Shown here piece after piece: positions 62,401 through 64,000 of a stretch of DNA of 64,000 bases. Positions within the stretch are counted from its first letter, which is position 1; every line of letters begins with the position of its first letter. The notes beneath the pieces are model-generated. The model searched no databases, was not told the DNA's origin, and was given only the letters and a program-made list of their open reading frames with translations. Source of the stretch: Nemopilema nomurai (taxonomy: Eukaryota > Cnidaria > Scyphozoa > Rhizostomeae > Rhizostomatidae); assembly GCA_003864495.1 (NCBI GenBank), contig PEDN01001353.1, forward strand, positions 372,001 through 436,000. Reading direction: 5' to 3'. Made by a program: the position numbers and the translations under genes.

Positions 62401-63603
62401 TAAAAATGAACGAACGAGGCGCATGACCAATAAAACATGATAGCGAGGTTAATGACGTCACAGAGGCTTTTGCAAGAGATTTCCCAAATAGTCCATCACC
62501 TTCATTTTATCTATATCAACGAACCAATAAGTTTCTTACGCATTGAAATATTTGCCAATAACTGCTCTTTCGATTCTGGTGAAATTGGTTCCTTGTTGGT
62601 AATGAAAGGCTTTTTCTTAATGGGCTTCGTCGAGGTTAATCTTTTTTCTACTTAATTAGCAATTCAAATTAGCCAACTCGAAACTGTCCCTGATTTAGAA
62701 AGTACCATTAAGATCACCTCCATCTCGAGGAATTTGAGAATATTTCAAAACTTTTAATCCAGATCGCTTCATCATTTAGCCCCATTAATGTTAGTTTCGA
62801 GCCTTTGCTTATTTGAGACCCATGGCGTCAGTTTGATCAACTGGCGAGAAATAAGAGAATGACCGTTGCCACCTCAAAGGCACGAAAGTTCTAATCAACG
62901 CCAAGAGATCCCGTTTCTCTCATTGATAGCTCAAGTCTAGTCGTGGGGTCATTTCTAATAATTTGTTTGAGGCTGGTCAATATTCCTTCATTTTTCTTTG
63001 AATGGCCACACGACAACAACTTTCCTAAAAACCAATTGCTAAGTTGTAGAAGCGTATTAGAGTCTGATGAGTTTGGTTAGAAGCGCATTGAACCTGAAAG
63101 TGATGACTAGGAGGAACTTGTACGTCAGCGAGAGTAAAAAGCAGAGCGTCAAAATTTGATGAATGAACCATTCCAGTTTGGGCCATCAAATCAAAACCAG
63201 CATCGCAAGAAATAATTGACTGGACCACGTGGTTAAATTGACAACCTTCTTACGAGACTCCTAACTGGGTTCTTACTCTTTTCTTTGAAACTGGATTTGT
63301 TAAGACTTTCTTCTAACTTTCGCTAGTTCTATGGATAGTTGTCGGTATCCAAGAGAAAAGCCAAAAAAGGAATCCCTTTCGCGTTCAGCAACTTCTATCA
63401 TCAAATAATGCTCATTTCTCTCGGCTTAAATACGGATTCTACTGATAATTTTTATACGTCACAACAATGAATTACCGATTAACCAACCAATAACAAGCGT
63501 TCTTACAATTGATGTAAATTTGTCACGTGAATACTTATAACAATCACGAGTTGAATGATTATGTCCTGTCCCCATTTTCAGTAAGACGAATTTACGTGGA
63601 AGC
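1995..63603 (+). CDS. TNS: Tensin-family gene, overall span (multi-exon, runs off the right edge)
   Basis: This spliced gene was assembled from about 27 exons. The predicted protein has, in order, a C2H2 zinc finger (residues about 10-31), a C1 domain (about 95-140), a PTEN/tensin phosphatase domain (about 190-365) and a C2 domain (about 366-500), followed by a Ser/Pro-rich linker of more than 700 residues. Tensins link integrins to actin at focal adhesions; their phosphatase-C2 pair resembles PTEN and their C-terminus carries SH2 and PTB domains. The SH2 and PTB parts are not visible here, so the gene must continue past 64000. Seen directly: the zinc-ligand patterns, the P-loop HCKGGKGRTG, the WPD-like segment FGWPDH, and matching intron phases. 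Inferred: membership of exon 1 and of the weaker linker exons. Exon 3 to exon 4 is one base out of phase. It could also be called a PTEN-like protein, but the C1 domain and long linker favour tensin. Confidence 0.9.
2256..3941 (+). other. Intron between exons 1 and 2
   Basis: AT-rich intron starting gtaggc and ending after a T-run. No exon, RNA gene or repeat was recognised inside. Confidence 0.6.
3942..4050 (+). CDS. TNS: Tensin exon 2: first part of C1 domain
   Basis: The exon enters in phase 0 after a T-rich tract and leaves in phase 1 at CAAG|gtagtg. It reads QMFHIFKKVGVPRPTFCDFC, giving the first His and the first two Cys of a C1 zinc finger (H-x12-C-x2-C), then a third Cys near the end. 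C1 domains bind two zinc ions and in some proteins diacylglycerol; among vertebrate tensins, tensin-2 has one. Confidence 0.88.
4051..4636 (+). other. Intron between exons 2 and 3
   Basis: 586-nt GT-AG intron, AT-rich. Nothing else seen. Confidence 0.75.
4637..4678 (+). CDS. TNS: Tensin exon 3: C1 domain core
   Basis: This 42-nt exon is flanked by tttcag and gtaaac. Joined to exon 2 it reads CQACGFLCHTDCSPLA, completing C-x2-C-x4-H-x2-C of the C1 fold. The spacing between the second and third zinc Cys is 10 residues instead of the usual 13-14. The exon ends in phase 1, which does not match the phase needed for exon 4. Confidence 0.85.
4679..5667 (+). other. Intron between exons 3 and 4 (may hide a small exon)
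   Basis: The phase mismatch between its flanking exons could be resolved by an unseen exon of length 3n+2 here. An open stretch follows an AG at 5279-5280 but has no convincing donor. No repeats recognised. Confidence 0.5.
5668..5718 (+). CDS. TNS: Tensin exon 4: end of C1 domain, short charged segment
   Basis: The acceptor cccgtag and donor CTG|gtaatg bound 17 codons reading IVTLCTNWEQEKQKAEL in phase 0, the only open frame and the one that fits exon 5. Its Cys is a good candidate for the last C1 ligand. Relative to exon 3 it is one base out of frame: with the predicted donor the joined frame hits a TGA near the end of this exon. Confidence 0.65.
5719..8015 (+). other. Intron between exons 4 and 5
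   Basis: 2.3-kb intron with long pyrimidine-rich tracts around 5840-5950. Short open frames on both strands (for example 6000-6308) show no domain. A 35-nt segment near 7685 resembles one near 319-354, both with TTAAAAATATTG(C/T)TGCTGCTC, possibly traces of a dispersed repeat. Confidence 0.55.
8016..8051 (+). CDS. TNS: Tensin exon 5: short basic linker
   Basis: This 36-nt exon (phase 0 to 0) lies between tttttcag and gtaagt and encodes RARKEFADVKRV. It connects the C1 domain to the phosphatase domain. Support comes from strong splice sites and agreement of phase on both sides. Confidence 0.7.
8052..9733 (+). other. Intron between exons 5 and 6
   Basis: 1.7-kb intron. It contains a short imperfect inverted pair TAGCCCAT/ATGGGGCTA around 8478-8525. 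The open frame 9370-9594 (74 codons) has no recognised domain and no splice support. Confidence 0.55.
9734..9789 (+). CDS. TNS: Tensin exon 6: proline-rich linker before phosphatase domain
   Basis: This 56-nt exon (acceptor ttcccag, donor AAG|gtaaat) encodes EPPPTPKSFVAQIRHHVA and ends in phase 2. The PPPTP stretch is a plausible SH3 or WW docking site (inference). Confidence 0.78.
9790..11700 (+). other. Intron between exons 6 and 7
   Basis: 1.9-kb intron. The part about 11140-11310 is a degenerate ATT/GATT/ATCA simple-sequence zone. Open frames around 11439-11815 are the exon 7 frame or shadows of it. Confidence 0.6.
11701..11768 (+). CDS. TNS: Tensin exon 7: start of PTEN/tensin phosphatase domain
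   Basis: This 68-nt exon follows ttcattgcag and ends at ATAG|gtaagc. It reads GRARHVEDTFDLDLTYVTDR. The DLDLTYVTDRII segment is the signature that opens the phosphatase domain of tensins, PTEN and auxilin/GAK. Confidence 0.92.
11769..12710 (+). other. Intron between exons 7 and 8
   Basis: 942-nt GT-AG intron (gtaagc...tttacag). Nothing else recognised. Confidence 0.75.
12711..12859 (+). CDS. TNS: Tensin exon 8: phosphatase domain
   Basis: This 149-nt exon follows tcctttacag. It continues with AMSFPASGLESTYRNSLCEV and later has KYMVFNVSERRYD, both strongly tensin-like. It ends in phase 0 at AATCAG, followed by gcaaga instead of gt, so the next intron is of the GC-AG class. Confidence 0.92.
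12860..13414 (+). other. GC-AG intron between exons 8 and 9
   Basis: This 555-nt intron begins gcaaga after CAG and ends ttccag. Both flanking protein segments are certain, so the GC donor is well placed. GC-AG introns are a minor class handled by the normal spliceosome. Confidence 0.85.
13415..13470 (+). CDS. TNS: Tensin exon 9: WPD-loop of phosphatase domain
   Basis: This 56-nt exon reads VLDFGWPDHLAPPLERLV. FGWPD corresponds to the loop that carries the general acid in this phosphatase family. The residue after the Asp is His, as in PTEN (D92-H93), whereas human tensins have Leu there by my recollection. Flanked by ttccag and gtatga; ends in phase 2. Confidence 0.93.
13471..13956 (+). other. 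Intron between exons 9 and 10
   Basis: 486-nt GT-AG intron. Nothing else recognised. Confidence 0.8.
13957..14023 (+). CDS. TNS: Tensin exon 10: catalytic cysteine exon
   Basis: This 67-nt exon (acceptor ttttgcag, donor AAG|gtgaat) encodes a helix and then NVAVVHCK. The HC pair is the start of the HCx5R phosphatase P-loop; the nucleophile Cys is present (about residue 297). Vertebrate tensin-1 has lost this Cys, so this copy could be catalytically active (inference). Confidence 0.94.
14024..14480 (+). other. Intron between exons 10 and 11
   Basis: 457-nt GT-AG intron splitting the P-loop between Lys and Gly. Nothing else recognised. Confidence 0.8.
14481..14545 (+). CDS. TNS: Tensin exon 11: rest of the P-loop
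   Basis: This 65-nt exon follows tcttttttag and reads GGKGRTGVVIAAYTQFNKVC. With exon 10 it gives HCKGGKGRTG, differing from the PTEN P-loop only at one Ala/Gly position. The invariant Arg and both lysines that PTEN uses for PIP3 are present. Confidence 0.94.
14546..17658 (+). other. Intron between exons 11 and 12
   Basis: 3.1-kb intron with a GATT simple repeat at 14746-14815. No other gene or element was recognised; short open frames on both strands look random. Confidence 0.6.
14746..14815. repeat. (GATT)n-like microsatellite
   Basis: Imperfect tandem GATT/GATTGATTA units, followed by two copies of a CACCGATTG-like unit. Confidence 0.8.
17659..17742 (+). CDS. TNS: Tensin exon 12: phosphatase domain, C-terminal helices
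   Basis: This 84-nt exon (acceptor atatcttag, donor AAAAG|gtattt) reads AALDWFALRRFYDSKFGG then VTQPSQKR. It matches the family pattern ALDxFAxRRFYDxK...QPSQxRY. Phases are 2 in and 2 out. Confidence 0.93.
17743..20315 (+). other. Intron between exons 12 and 13
   Basis: 2.6-kb intron. Overlapping open frames on both strands at 19341-19818 (about 107-110 codons) show no domain, family motif or splice support. Confidence 0.55.
20316..20369 (+). CDS. TNS: Tensin exon 13: phosphatase to C2 junction
   Basis: This 54-nt exon follows ctttttag and reads RYVHYFGDLLENKLRVRN. It completes PSQ-R-Y-x-x-Y-F, the end of the phosphatase domain in tensins and PTEN. Donor is CAG|gtaaat. Confidence 0.92.
20370..20675 (+). 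other. Intron between exons 13 and 14
   Basis: 306-nt GT-AG intron. Nothing else recognised. Confidence 0.8.
20676..20795 (+). CDS. TNS: Tensin exon 14: first part of PTEN-type C2 domain
   Basis: This 120-nt exon (acceptor attttag, donor TA|gtaagt) reads LLLCHLIIHGIPNFDGRGGC, then KLFVKVYQGYQQVFLSEI. The HGIPxFDxxGGC...VY pattern is the first strand pair of the PTEN/tensin C2 domain, which in PTEN binds membranes without needing calcium. Confidence 0.92.
20796..22001 (+). other. Intron between exons 14 and 15
   Basis: 1.2-kb GT-AG intron. Nothing else recognised. Confidence 0.7.
22002..22071 (+). CDS. TNS: Tensin exon 15: C2 domain
   Basis: This 70-nt exon (acceptor cttcatag, donor ATG|gtaggt) encodes LQRICVDVGEIPLSGDVM. 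It continues the C2 fold; GDVM joins IKCSQK in exon 16, matching the usual GDV(L/M)(V/I)K strand. Confidence 0.87.
22072..23130 (+). other. Intron between exons 15 and 16
   Basis: 1.06-kb GT-AG intron. Open frames of 68-126 codons on both strands at 22701-23101 have no recognisable domain. Confidence 0.65.
23131..23260 (+). CDS. TNS: Tensin exon 16: C2 domain
   Basis: This 130-nt exon follows ccacgtgcag and ends at AAAG|gtaagt. It carries IFRCQFHVDAI and ILPKKDLDEACK. The FRCQFHT-like strand and the KxDLDxA motif are diagnostic of tensin/PTEN C2 domains. Confidence 0.92.
24821..24864. repeat. Perfect 14-bp inverted repeat (hairpin)
   Basis: CCTGCGTGCAGACT at 24821-24834 is the exact reverse complement of AGTCTGCACGCAGG at 24851-24864, with a 16-nt loop. 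The arm core GCGTGCA recurs near 14-20 and at 31596-31605 (cctgcgtgca), suggesting a dispersed family. Confidence 0.85.
25740..26010. mobile_element. Miniature inverted-repeat transposon, copy 1 (TA-flanked)
   Basis: The ends are imperfect inverted repeats (CACGCTGTTTTGTAAGGAAC against the complement of GGTTCCTTATTGAAAAAGTG), bounded by TA on each side (25738-25739 and 26011-26012). The interior matches copy 2 (AAGGCCTAGTT, TTCGTAGAC, AAGCCTTAACACTTAA, GCACTTGACAC). It has no coding capacity. TA target duplication suggests a Tc1/mariner-type helper (inference). Confidence 0.72.
26995..27078 (+). CDS. TNS: Tensin exon 17: end of C2 domain
   Basis: This 84-nt exon (acceptor atctccag, donor GAAG|gtaggg) reads DRRFPEACTVELIFKPIPDQ. 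The DxRFPxxxxVELIF segment is the last strand of the C2 domain. It is the first of a run of exons that all enter and leave in phase 1. Confidence 0.92.
27079..28156 (+). other. Intron between exons 17 and 18
   Basis: 1.08-kb intron containing the degenerate tandem repeat at 27892-27998. Nothing else recognised. Confidence 0.7.
27892..27998. repeat. Degenerate AGTAT-based tandem repeat
   Basis: Repeats of roughly 6 and 12 nt (AGTATC, ATAAATATTAGT) run through the stretch. They create a low-complexity Leu/Ile open frame on the - strand that is not a gene. Confidence 0.75.
28157..28246 (+). CDS. TNS: Tensin exon 18: Ser-rich linker start
   Basis: This 90-nt exon (acceptor cattttag, donor AATG|gtaatt) encodes AFTSLSSDSGIDSPSRNTTN, a Ser/Thr-rich disordered stretch. 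SDSGIDSPS resembles phosphorylation-dependent motifs (inference). Phase 1 to 1. Confidence 0.85.
28247..29670 (+). other. Intron after exon 18
   Basis: 1.4 kb. Overlapping open frames of about 110-123 codons at 28847-29218 (+) and 29071-29400 (-) have no recognised domain. If the candidate exon at 29671 is not used, this intron runs to 33329. Confidence 0.5.
29671..29916 (+). CDS. Possible tensin linker exon (optional)
   Basis: An open stretch of 246 nt between an AG at 29669-29670 and a GT at 29917 fits phase 1 to 1 and includes GVSPGLLFTSPQSVRGHWQS and KSVYRNDGLDSSTSKG. Composition is Ser/Gly/Pro-rich like the other linker exons. The pyrimidine tract and the donor (CCG|gtattg) are weak, so this may be an alternative exon or chance. 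Confidence 0.4.
29917..33329 (+). other. Intron sequence before the 48-nt exon
   Basis: 3.4 kb holding the minisatellite at 30706-30776 and a short relative of the hairpin arm at 31596-31605. The longest open frame (30381-30896, -) runs through the minisatellite and is judged spurious. Confidence 0.55.
30706..30776. repeat. 14-bp minisatellite, five units
   Basis: Five head-to-tail copies of GATCGATACACCCA, the first with one extra C and the last ending in CCCC. Each unit has the palindrome ATCGAT. Confidence 0.92.
33330..33377 (+). CDS. TNS: Tensin linker exon (48 nt)
   Basis: This exon follows a good tract (cgtttgttttacag) and ends at GCAG|gtatgt. It encodes HLMFHLPLNNMHSDA in phase 1 to 1, so it can be included or skipped without a frameshift. 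Confidence 0.68.
33378..34522 (+). other. Intron between the 48-nt and 84-nt linker exons
   Basis: 1.1-kb intron ending in a tandem acceptor cagag. Nothing else recognised. Confidence 0.6.
34523..34606 (+). CDS. TNS: Tensin linker exon with acidic run
   Basis: This 84-nt exon encodes PLVRLGKLEEEEFACLDGLL then ISCKRMA, ending at GCAG|gtttgt. The acceptor is the tandem cagag; using the second AG gives phase 1 and a length divisible by three, while the first AG (exon from 34521) would hit a stop four codons in. The choice is inferred from phase. Confidence 0.6.
36013..36026. repeat. Poly-G run
   Basis: An uninterrupted run of about 14 G. Similar runs occur at 39752-39763 and 48901-48913. These can affect assembly accuracy. 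Confidence 0.85.
36146..36535. mobile_element. Miniature inverted-repeat transposon, copy 2 (TA-flanked)
   Basis: Same family as copy 1: it begins CACGCTTTTCTTATTAACCA and ends TTCCTTATAAAAAAGCGTG, with TA on both flanks (36144-36145, 36536-36537). It is about 120 bp longer than copy 1, the extra part lying between GCGAGTATTG and the 3' arm. Confidence 0.75.
39908..40265. other. Unassigned opposed open frames
   Basis: The + frame 39930-40265 (Met at 39951, MAEATDRKSNSNSLRF) and the - frame 39908-40144 (MGCRFKVRHPEDVPKAMCQP) overlap. Local base composition is richer in GC than its surroundings, and a gtaagg at 40241 and a ttatctttgcag near 40353-40364 could be splice sites on the + strand. 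I recognise no domain in either frame. It could be a decayed gene, a retrocopy fragment or chance. Confidence 0.25.
40621..40666. repeat. (ATT)n microsatellite
   Basis: Imperfect ATT/TATT repeats. Confidence 0.85.
41170..41195. repeat. (AAT)n microsatellite
   Basis: Uninterrupted AAT units. Confidence 0.9.
41420..41481. repeat. Poly-C plus (CT)n microsatellite
   Basis: A run of C followed by CT/CCCTCT units; on the - strand it yields an artefactual Arg/Glu open frame. Confidence 0.92.
44571..44621 (+). CDS. TNS: Tensin linker exon (51 nt)
   Basis: This exon follows cttttcctag and ends at GCTG|gtatgt. It encodes VEQDTMAHGSRGESLA in phase 1 to 1. Splice sites are good and composition suits the linker. 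Confidence 0.65.
45430..45560. repeat. Degenerate trinucleotide-rich stretch
   Basis: Mixed AAT, ATG and ATC units (taataatatt, catcgtcatcatcgtc), an old or interrupted microsatellite. Confidence 0.7.
48055..48467 (-). pseudogene. Intronless PH-domain gene broken by one frameshift
   Basis: Reading the - strand from the ATG at 48467 (A at -3, G at +4) gives MASKSGWLYKSSGRGGRSWK, then KKRYCVLYADGRLEIF and CKRV...CYKW, the first strands of a pleckstrin-homology domain. Near 48230-48250 the frame breaks; the remainder (LECLFNVETKRHKMKKTYTF, then DERDQWVVEI with the conserved PH tryptophan helix) continues in the next frame to a TGA at 48055-48057. The span is 413 nt, one short of 138 codons including the stop, so a single missing base explains it. 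It lies antisense inside a tensin intron and resembles the intact gene at 49837. PH domains usually bind phosphoinositides or proteins. It may be a decayed copy or a sequencing error. Confidence 0.75.
49743..49748 (-). promoter_or_regulatory. Candidate polyadenylation signal of the intact PH gene
   Basis: TTTATT on the + strand is AATAAA on the - strand, about 90 nt downstream of the PH gene's stop codon, in the expected range. Such a hexamer occurs often by chance in AT-rich DNA. Confidence 0.35.
49837..50253 (-). CDS. Intronless stand-alone PH-domain protein (nested, antisense)
   Basis: The - strand frame from the ATG at 50253 gives 138 residues, nearly all PH domain: MLVIKSGWVYIYSPQSLFKK, then LRYLVLYDDAKFSIYS, a central CKRV..G..CYKW block, LFSMKI, and the C-terminal helix CQEWTDAI with the invariant Trp. 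The frame is open further upstream to 50340 but only through a GTG, so the ATG at 50253 is the likely start. A TTTATT at 49743-49748 (AATAAA on this strand) lies about 90 nt past the stop. It shares KSGW, the L-Y-D/A-D pattern and CKRV...CYKW with the neighbour at 48055-48467, so the pair are probably tandem duplicates. The ligand is unknown; a phosphoinositide role would be a guess. Confidence 0.8.
   Translation of the reverse strand: MLVIKSGWVYIYSPQSLFKKWKLRYLVLYDDAKFSIYSNPDSSTKRPKYQCDMKKDCKRVLVGHSCYKWKSMEFPRGVLDLDALFSMKIHARLFNGEIVCAVFSRAECQEWTDAIRSTLSKVTCCDVFEKAFEMDVDA
51100..52170 (+). CDS. TNS: Tensin large linker exon (1071 nt)
   Basis: This 357-codon exon follows gtttcatttcag and ends at CAAG|gtaaga, phase 1 to 1. 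It opens VPRHLPGPINGNPYALVDRK, matching the GP(L/I)xGxxYAxV(D/K)(R/K)K segment found after the C2 domain in tensins. It then becomes Ser/Pro/Asp-rich and disordered: DLDNLLSELGHLSA, PRLPPRTSSVG, RRAFSDATEG, an acidic serine cluster SSFSETDEESGEF, and finally AAYYLERARAEQQQLLQ. LDNLLSELG resembles paxillin-type LD motifs (LDxLLxxL), a known docking element in adhesion proteins (inference). The open frame extends upstream to 51039, but the splice acceptor at 51099 marks the real start. Confidence 0.92.
52171..57863 (+). other. Long intron after the 1071-nt exon
   Basis: 5.7-kb GT-AG intron. Short open frames on both strands lack domains. No mobile element or RNA gene was recognised. Confidence 0.6.
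57864..57996 (+). CDS. TNS: Tensin linker exon (133 nt)
   Basis: This exon follows gtcttcatttcag and ends at GCAAG|gtaccc in phase 2. It encodes GKLSNGHIPRDHASSLSPET, then HSNSPEFSDETKVVEEA: polar, Ser/Pro-rich, disordered. Confidence 0.85.
57997..60105 (+). other. Intron between 133-nt and 237-nt linker exons
   Basis: 2.1-kb GT-AG intron. Nothing else recognised. Confidence 0.65.
60106..60342 (+). CDS. TNS: Tensin linker exon (237 nt)
   Basis: This exon follows ttttattttccag and ends at GCCAA|gtatgg in phase 2. It encodes RPRSDSAYGGSVKGSSVAST, SPTVLPSPRNDNGK and SGYARIEDLDALREAAKAK. RSDSAYGG is a serine/tyrosine phosphosite-like element. The frame stays open past the donor, but codon character degrades there into T-rich intron. 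Confidence 0.85.
60343..60755 (+). other. Intron between 237-nt and 396-nt linker exons
   Basis: 413-nt T-rich intron. It contains a short direct repeat TTCTCAAACACTGTT (60485-60499 and 60546-60560). Confidence 0.75.
60756..61151 (+). CDS. TNS: Tensin linker exon (396 nt)
   Basis: This exon follows ctccttttcag and ends at AGAAG|gtaagc in phase 2. It encodes a charged, disordered stretch beginning YSPDAKRHEDEVVQEQAVIA and ending TYSQDRIPSLQSPR. No domain is recognised; the phase matches both neighbours. Confidence 0.85.
61152..63581 (+). other. Intron hosting the foldback element
   Basis: 2.4-kb intron, phase 2. It holds the foldback element at 61523-62169; the remainder shows nothing recognisable. 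Confidence 0.6.
61523..62169. mobile_element. Non-autonomous foldback/MITE element with internal subrepeats
   Basis: The left end (from 61526) and the right end (to about 62168) are near-perfect inverted repeats of about 38 bp containing GGCCAAACGATTCGATTTTT and CACTCGATTTTT. The GGCCAAACGA(T/C)TCGATTT unit also recurs inside in direct orientation at about 61609, 61979 and 62089, the last two preceded by a repeated TCGACTCGCTCGACAAGGT. No transposase is encoded. A TTAA occurs just outside or at each end, but the exact target duplication is ambiguous. Confidence 0.8.
63582..63603 (+). CDS. Candidate 22-nt tensin microexon
   Basis: A 22-nt stretch lies between ccccattttcag and gtaagt, both strong. 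With the preceding exon it reads RSKTNLRGS and shifts the phase from 2 to 0. Good sites and an open frame support it; nothing downstream in the window confirms it. Confidence 0.5.
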
Positions 63604-64000
63604 GTAAGTTAAACAATACATACTGCGTAAAAAAGCAATGATTAATTTCTATTTACGCATTTAATAGCGCAAGCATAATACCACGTTCTGTGGAATCTGC
63701 TCAAGCATGACTAACAAGGATCCATGCTGCAAGCAAAATGTCAGAAGGCGGACAAGGGGGCTGGGAAAATCCACAGAAACCGCGATTACGACAAGAAAAC
63801 AGCGATTTGGTGAAGGGGAAGGAGAATGATACTTTTCTTATTGCGCATATCAGTGGCTCAAGCCAACTTTGAAATATTCATATAGGCCATAAATTGTAAA
63901 AAATGGCTTATATTAGGTTACTCCACTGTGTTACGCGCAAAGTCGATCGTTCAACTATATTCTCCTATCATTGGCATCTAAAGACATTTCGTTGGCATCT
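63604..64000 (+). other. Sequence to the right edge
   Basis: Presumed tensin intron beginning gtaagt. No exon recognised; the SH2 and PTB exons must be further right. Confidence 0.5.

Noticed and set aside
1..64000. CRISPR array, bacterial operon or phage module
   Set aside because: No regularly spaced repeats with spacers, no ribosome-binding sites or packed ORFs; the intron-rich structure is eukaryotic.

Overview
The window looks like nuclear DNA of a multicellular animal: AT-rich, gene-poor and intron-dense, with GT-AG introns, microsatellites and miniature transposons. Protein-level features and a hairpin-type repeat seen several times suggest an invertebrate, possibly an anthozoan cnidarian such as a stony coral. 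That placement is an inference; no ribosomal or mitochondrial marker is present.

One large gene on the + strand fills almost the whole window. I reconstructed it exon by exon from splice sites, reading phase and protein signatures. It starts at the ATG at 1995 and is still open at the right edge (last candidate exon 63582-63603). The product is a tensin-type protein. In order it has a C2H2 zinc finger of the EEA1/Rabenosyn kind (exon 1), a C1 zinc-binding domain (exons 2-4), a PTEN/tensin phosphatase domain with an intact HCKGGKGRTG P-loop (exons 7-13), a PTEN-type C2 domain (exons 13-17), and a long Ser/Pro-rich linker (exons 18 onward, including a 1.07 kb exon). The SH2 and PTB domains that normally end a tensin are not in the window and should lie to the right. 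Phases agree at every junction except exon 3 to exon 4, where one base is unaccounted for.

Two small intronless genes, each encoding a stand-alone PH domain of about 138 residues, lie on the - strand inside the tensin intron 44622-51099. They look like diverged tandem duplicates. The one at 49837-50253 is intact; the one at 48055-48467 is broken by a single-base frameshift.

The remaining sequence is intron. It holds two copies of a TA-flanked miniature transposon (25740-26010 and 36146-36535), a foldback element (about 61523-62169), a perfect 14-bp hairpin (24821-24864), a 14-bp minisatellite (30706-30776) and assorted simple repeats. No rRNA, CRISPR array, bacterial operon or recognisable long retrotransposon was seen; tRNAs were not systematically searched.

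The most interesting points are the PTEN-like catalytic residues in a tensin (DH in the WPD loop and both P-loop lysines), the zinc finger-C1 amino terminus, the GC-AG intron inside the phosphatase domain, a run of seven candidate frame-neutral linker exons, and the nested antisense PH genes.
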